NCBI GenBank assembly: GCA_029068665.1
Contig: JAIECC010000067.1
Location: forward strand, 1-6,272
From: Lachnospiraceae bacterium
Lineage (GTDB): Bacteria > Bacillota > Clostridia > Lachnospirales > Lachnospiraceae
Length of the DNA stretch: 6,272 bases
Direction: 5' to 3'
A program made the position numbers and the translations under genes. Of this stretch, positions 5,436 through 6,272 are shown in pieces (position 1 is the first letter of the stretch; the number at the start of each line of letters is the position of its first letter). Under the pieces are notes generated by a model. It did not search any database, was not told where the DNA came from, and worked only from the letters and a program-made list of their open reading frames with translations.

Positions 5436-6272
5436 CTATCCATGCATAATTCGATCAATCTGTTTTTTTATGTTATTTAAGGAATCCTTTGTCCAGAATT
5501 CCTGTCTTTTTGAACTCGATTTCCTATCCCTATAAAGAAGCTCTCTCAATTCCTCCGGTGTTTTTACCAGTACGGCATAACCGTTTTGATATAATTCTTC
5601 CATATCTGCCGCACGAGGCATATCACAAATATAAGTATCTAAGCCAAAACCAAGACCTTCATAAATTGCTGTTGAATATACTCCAACCAAAACATTGCTC
5701 TGTGCAAATAACTGATATAAATCTGTTTCCTGACTATCTATAACTTCAATATCCATACATTGGTCTAATGCTGTATATTGTTCTTTCCATGTCAATACTT
5801 CTCCCGGATGAAGCTTATATAATATTCGATAGTCTTTGTCTCTGCATTGTTCCGCAAAAGCAACTGCAAATTCACTCAACTGCTTTCCGATTGTCCACTG
5901 AGAAATAAATAGAATTGTTTTTTGATTATCCTCTTTCCTATATTTCTCCTGATATTTCTGAATTCGGGTCTCGAAATACGGAAACCCTACCGGAATTAAA
6001 TATCGGCTGTCAATCGGCATATGAATATCCTTTTTCCAATACTCTGATAACAGCCAGATTTCATCTGGCAGTTGTTTTAACGGCATATCACCGGCATATT
6101 GATATGGAATATGGGTGCTAAAAACATTTCCATGCTGCAGTTCAACTGTTCGAATCCCTTCTTTTTTTGCAATTTCATTTATTATCATACAATCCATATT
6201 ATAATGTACAACTTCTATTATAAGCTTTGGATGAATCTTATTAAAAATTTTTCTATAATCCTTATATTTCCC
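5436..6272 (-). CDS. GT-B-type polysaccharide glycosyltransferase, 5' end outside the window
   Basis: The frame is open to the window edge: 25 further codons lie before the first ATG in view (6197) with no stop, reading KLIIEVVHYN into that Met. The Met is therefore internal and the true start lies beyond 6272; 278 residues are visible. Motifs include VELQHGNVF, TILFISQW opening the C-terminal nucleotide-binding half, an HP motif in YKLHPGE, and VYSTAIYEGLGFG. This pattern is shared by capsule polysaccharide transferases, CDP-glycerol-type transferases and bacterial sialyl/polysialyltransferases with a GT-B fold. The HP motif and the neighbouring CMP-sugar cassette make a nonulosonic acid transferase possible, but the donor cannot be read from the sequence. 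No membrane segment is seen, which suggests a cytoplasmic or peripheral enzyme. The gene ends in TAG at 5438-5436 and is followed by an intrinsic terminator. Confidence 0.8.
   Translation of the reverse strand, partial: GKYKDYRKIFNKIHPKLIIEVVHYNMDCMIINEIAKKEGIRTVELQHGNVFSTHIPYQYAGDMPLKQLPDEIWLLSEYWKKDIHMPIDSRYLIPVGFPYFETRIQKYQEKYRKEDNQKTILFISQWTIGKQLSEFAVAFAEQCRDKDYRILYKLHPGEVLTWKEQYTALDQCMDIEVIDSQETDLYQLFAQSNVLVGVYSTAIYEGLGFGLDTYICDMPRAADMEELYQNGYAVLVKTPEELRELLYRDRKSSSKRQEFWTKDSLNNIKKQIDRIMHG

Noticed and set aside
1..6272. CRISPR arrays, tRNA or rRNA genes, transposase genes
   Set aside because: No regularly spaced repeats, tRNA-like cloverleaf, rRNA sequence or transposase motifs were seen on either strand.

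Overview
The window is AT-rich. Its genes are tightly packed on the minus strand, with GGAGG-type ribosome sites and SigA-like promoters. This fits a low-GC Clostridia genome, probably Lachnospiraceae, but that placement is inferred from style and protein flavour and was not searched. The content is a surface-glycan locus built around a nonulosonic (sialic/legionaminic-type) acid cassette.

Layout, read in the direction of transcription (right to left): (1) 6272-5436 is the 3' part of a GT-B-type polysaccharide glycosyltransferase gene, open at the window edge and closed by a strong intrinsic terminator at 5399-5372. (2) 5371-5217 is an intergenic control region with a 12-bp perfect palindrome and a near-consensus promoter (TTGACC-N17-TATGAT). 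(3) 5216-520 is a compact five-gene unit: a CBS-pair/DegT aminotransferase fusion, a NeuB-family synthase, a TIM-barrel sugar isomerase/epimerase-like protein, a NeuD/PglD-like acetyltransferase and a CMP-nonulosonate cytidylyltransferase. The genes overlap or sit 1-22 bp apart, and some ribosome sites overlap the preceding stop codon. (4) 519-206 carries a second near-consensus promoter (TTGACT-N17-TATAAT) and a leader of about 207 nt with strong, mutually exclusive hairpins. (5) 205-1 is the start of a membrane acyltransferase-3 gene that runs off the left edge.

The five-gene unit can be read as a pathway: amination of a keto-sugar, supply of an acylated hexosamine-like sugar, condensation with phosphoenolpyruvate, N-acylation (probably before the condensation), and activation to a CMP-sugar. 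The flanking glycosyltransferase and membrane O-acyltransferase could add and decorate this sugar on a surface polymer. No 4,6-dehydratase (LegB-like) and no hydrolysing 2-epimerase (NeuC/LegG-like) lies in the window, while an isomerase-like TIM barrel and a CBS-fused aminotransferase are present. The exact sugar is therefore unknown and may be non-standard.

The two most interesting points are this unusual enzyme set and the structured leader before the truncated acyltransferase gene.
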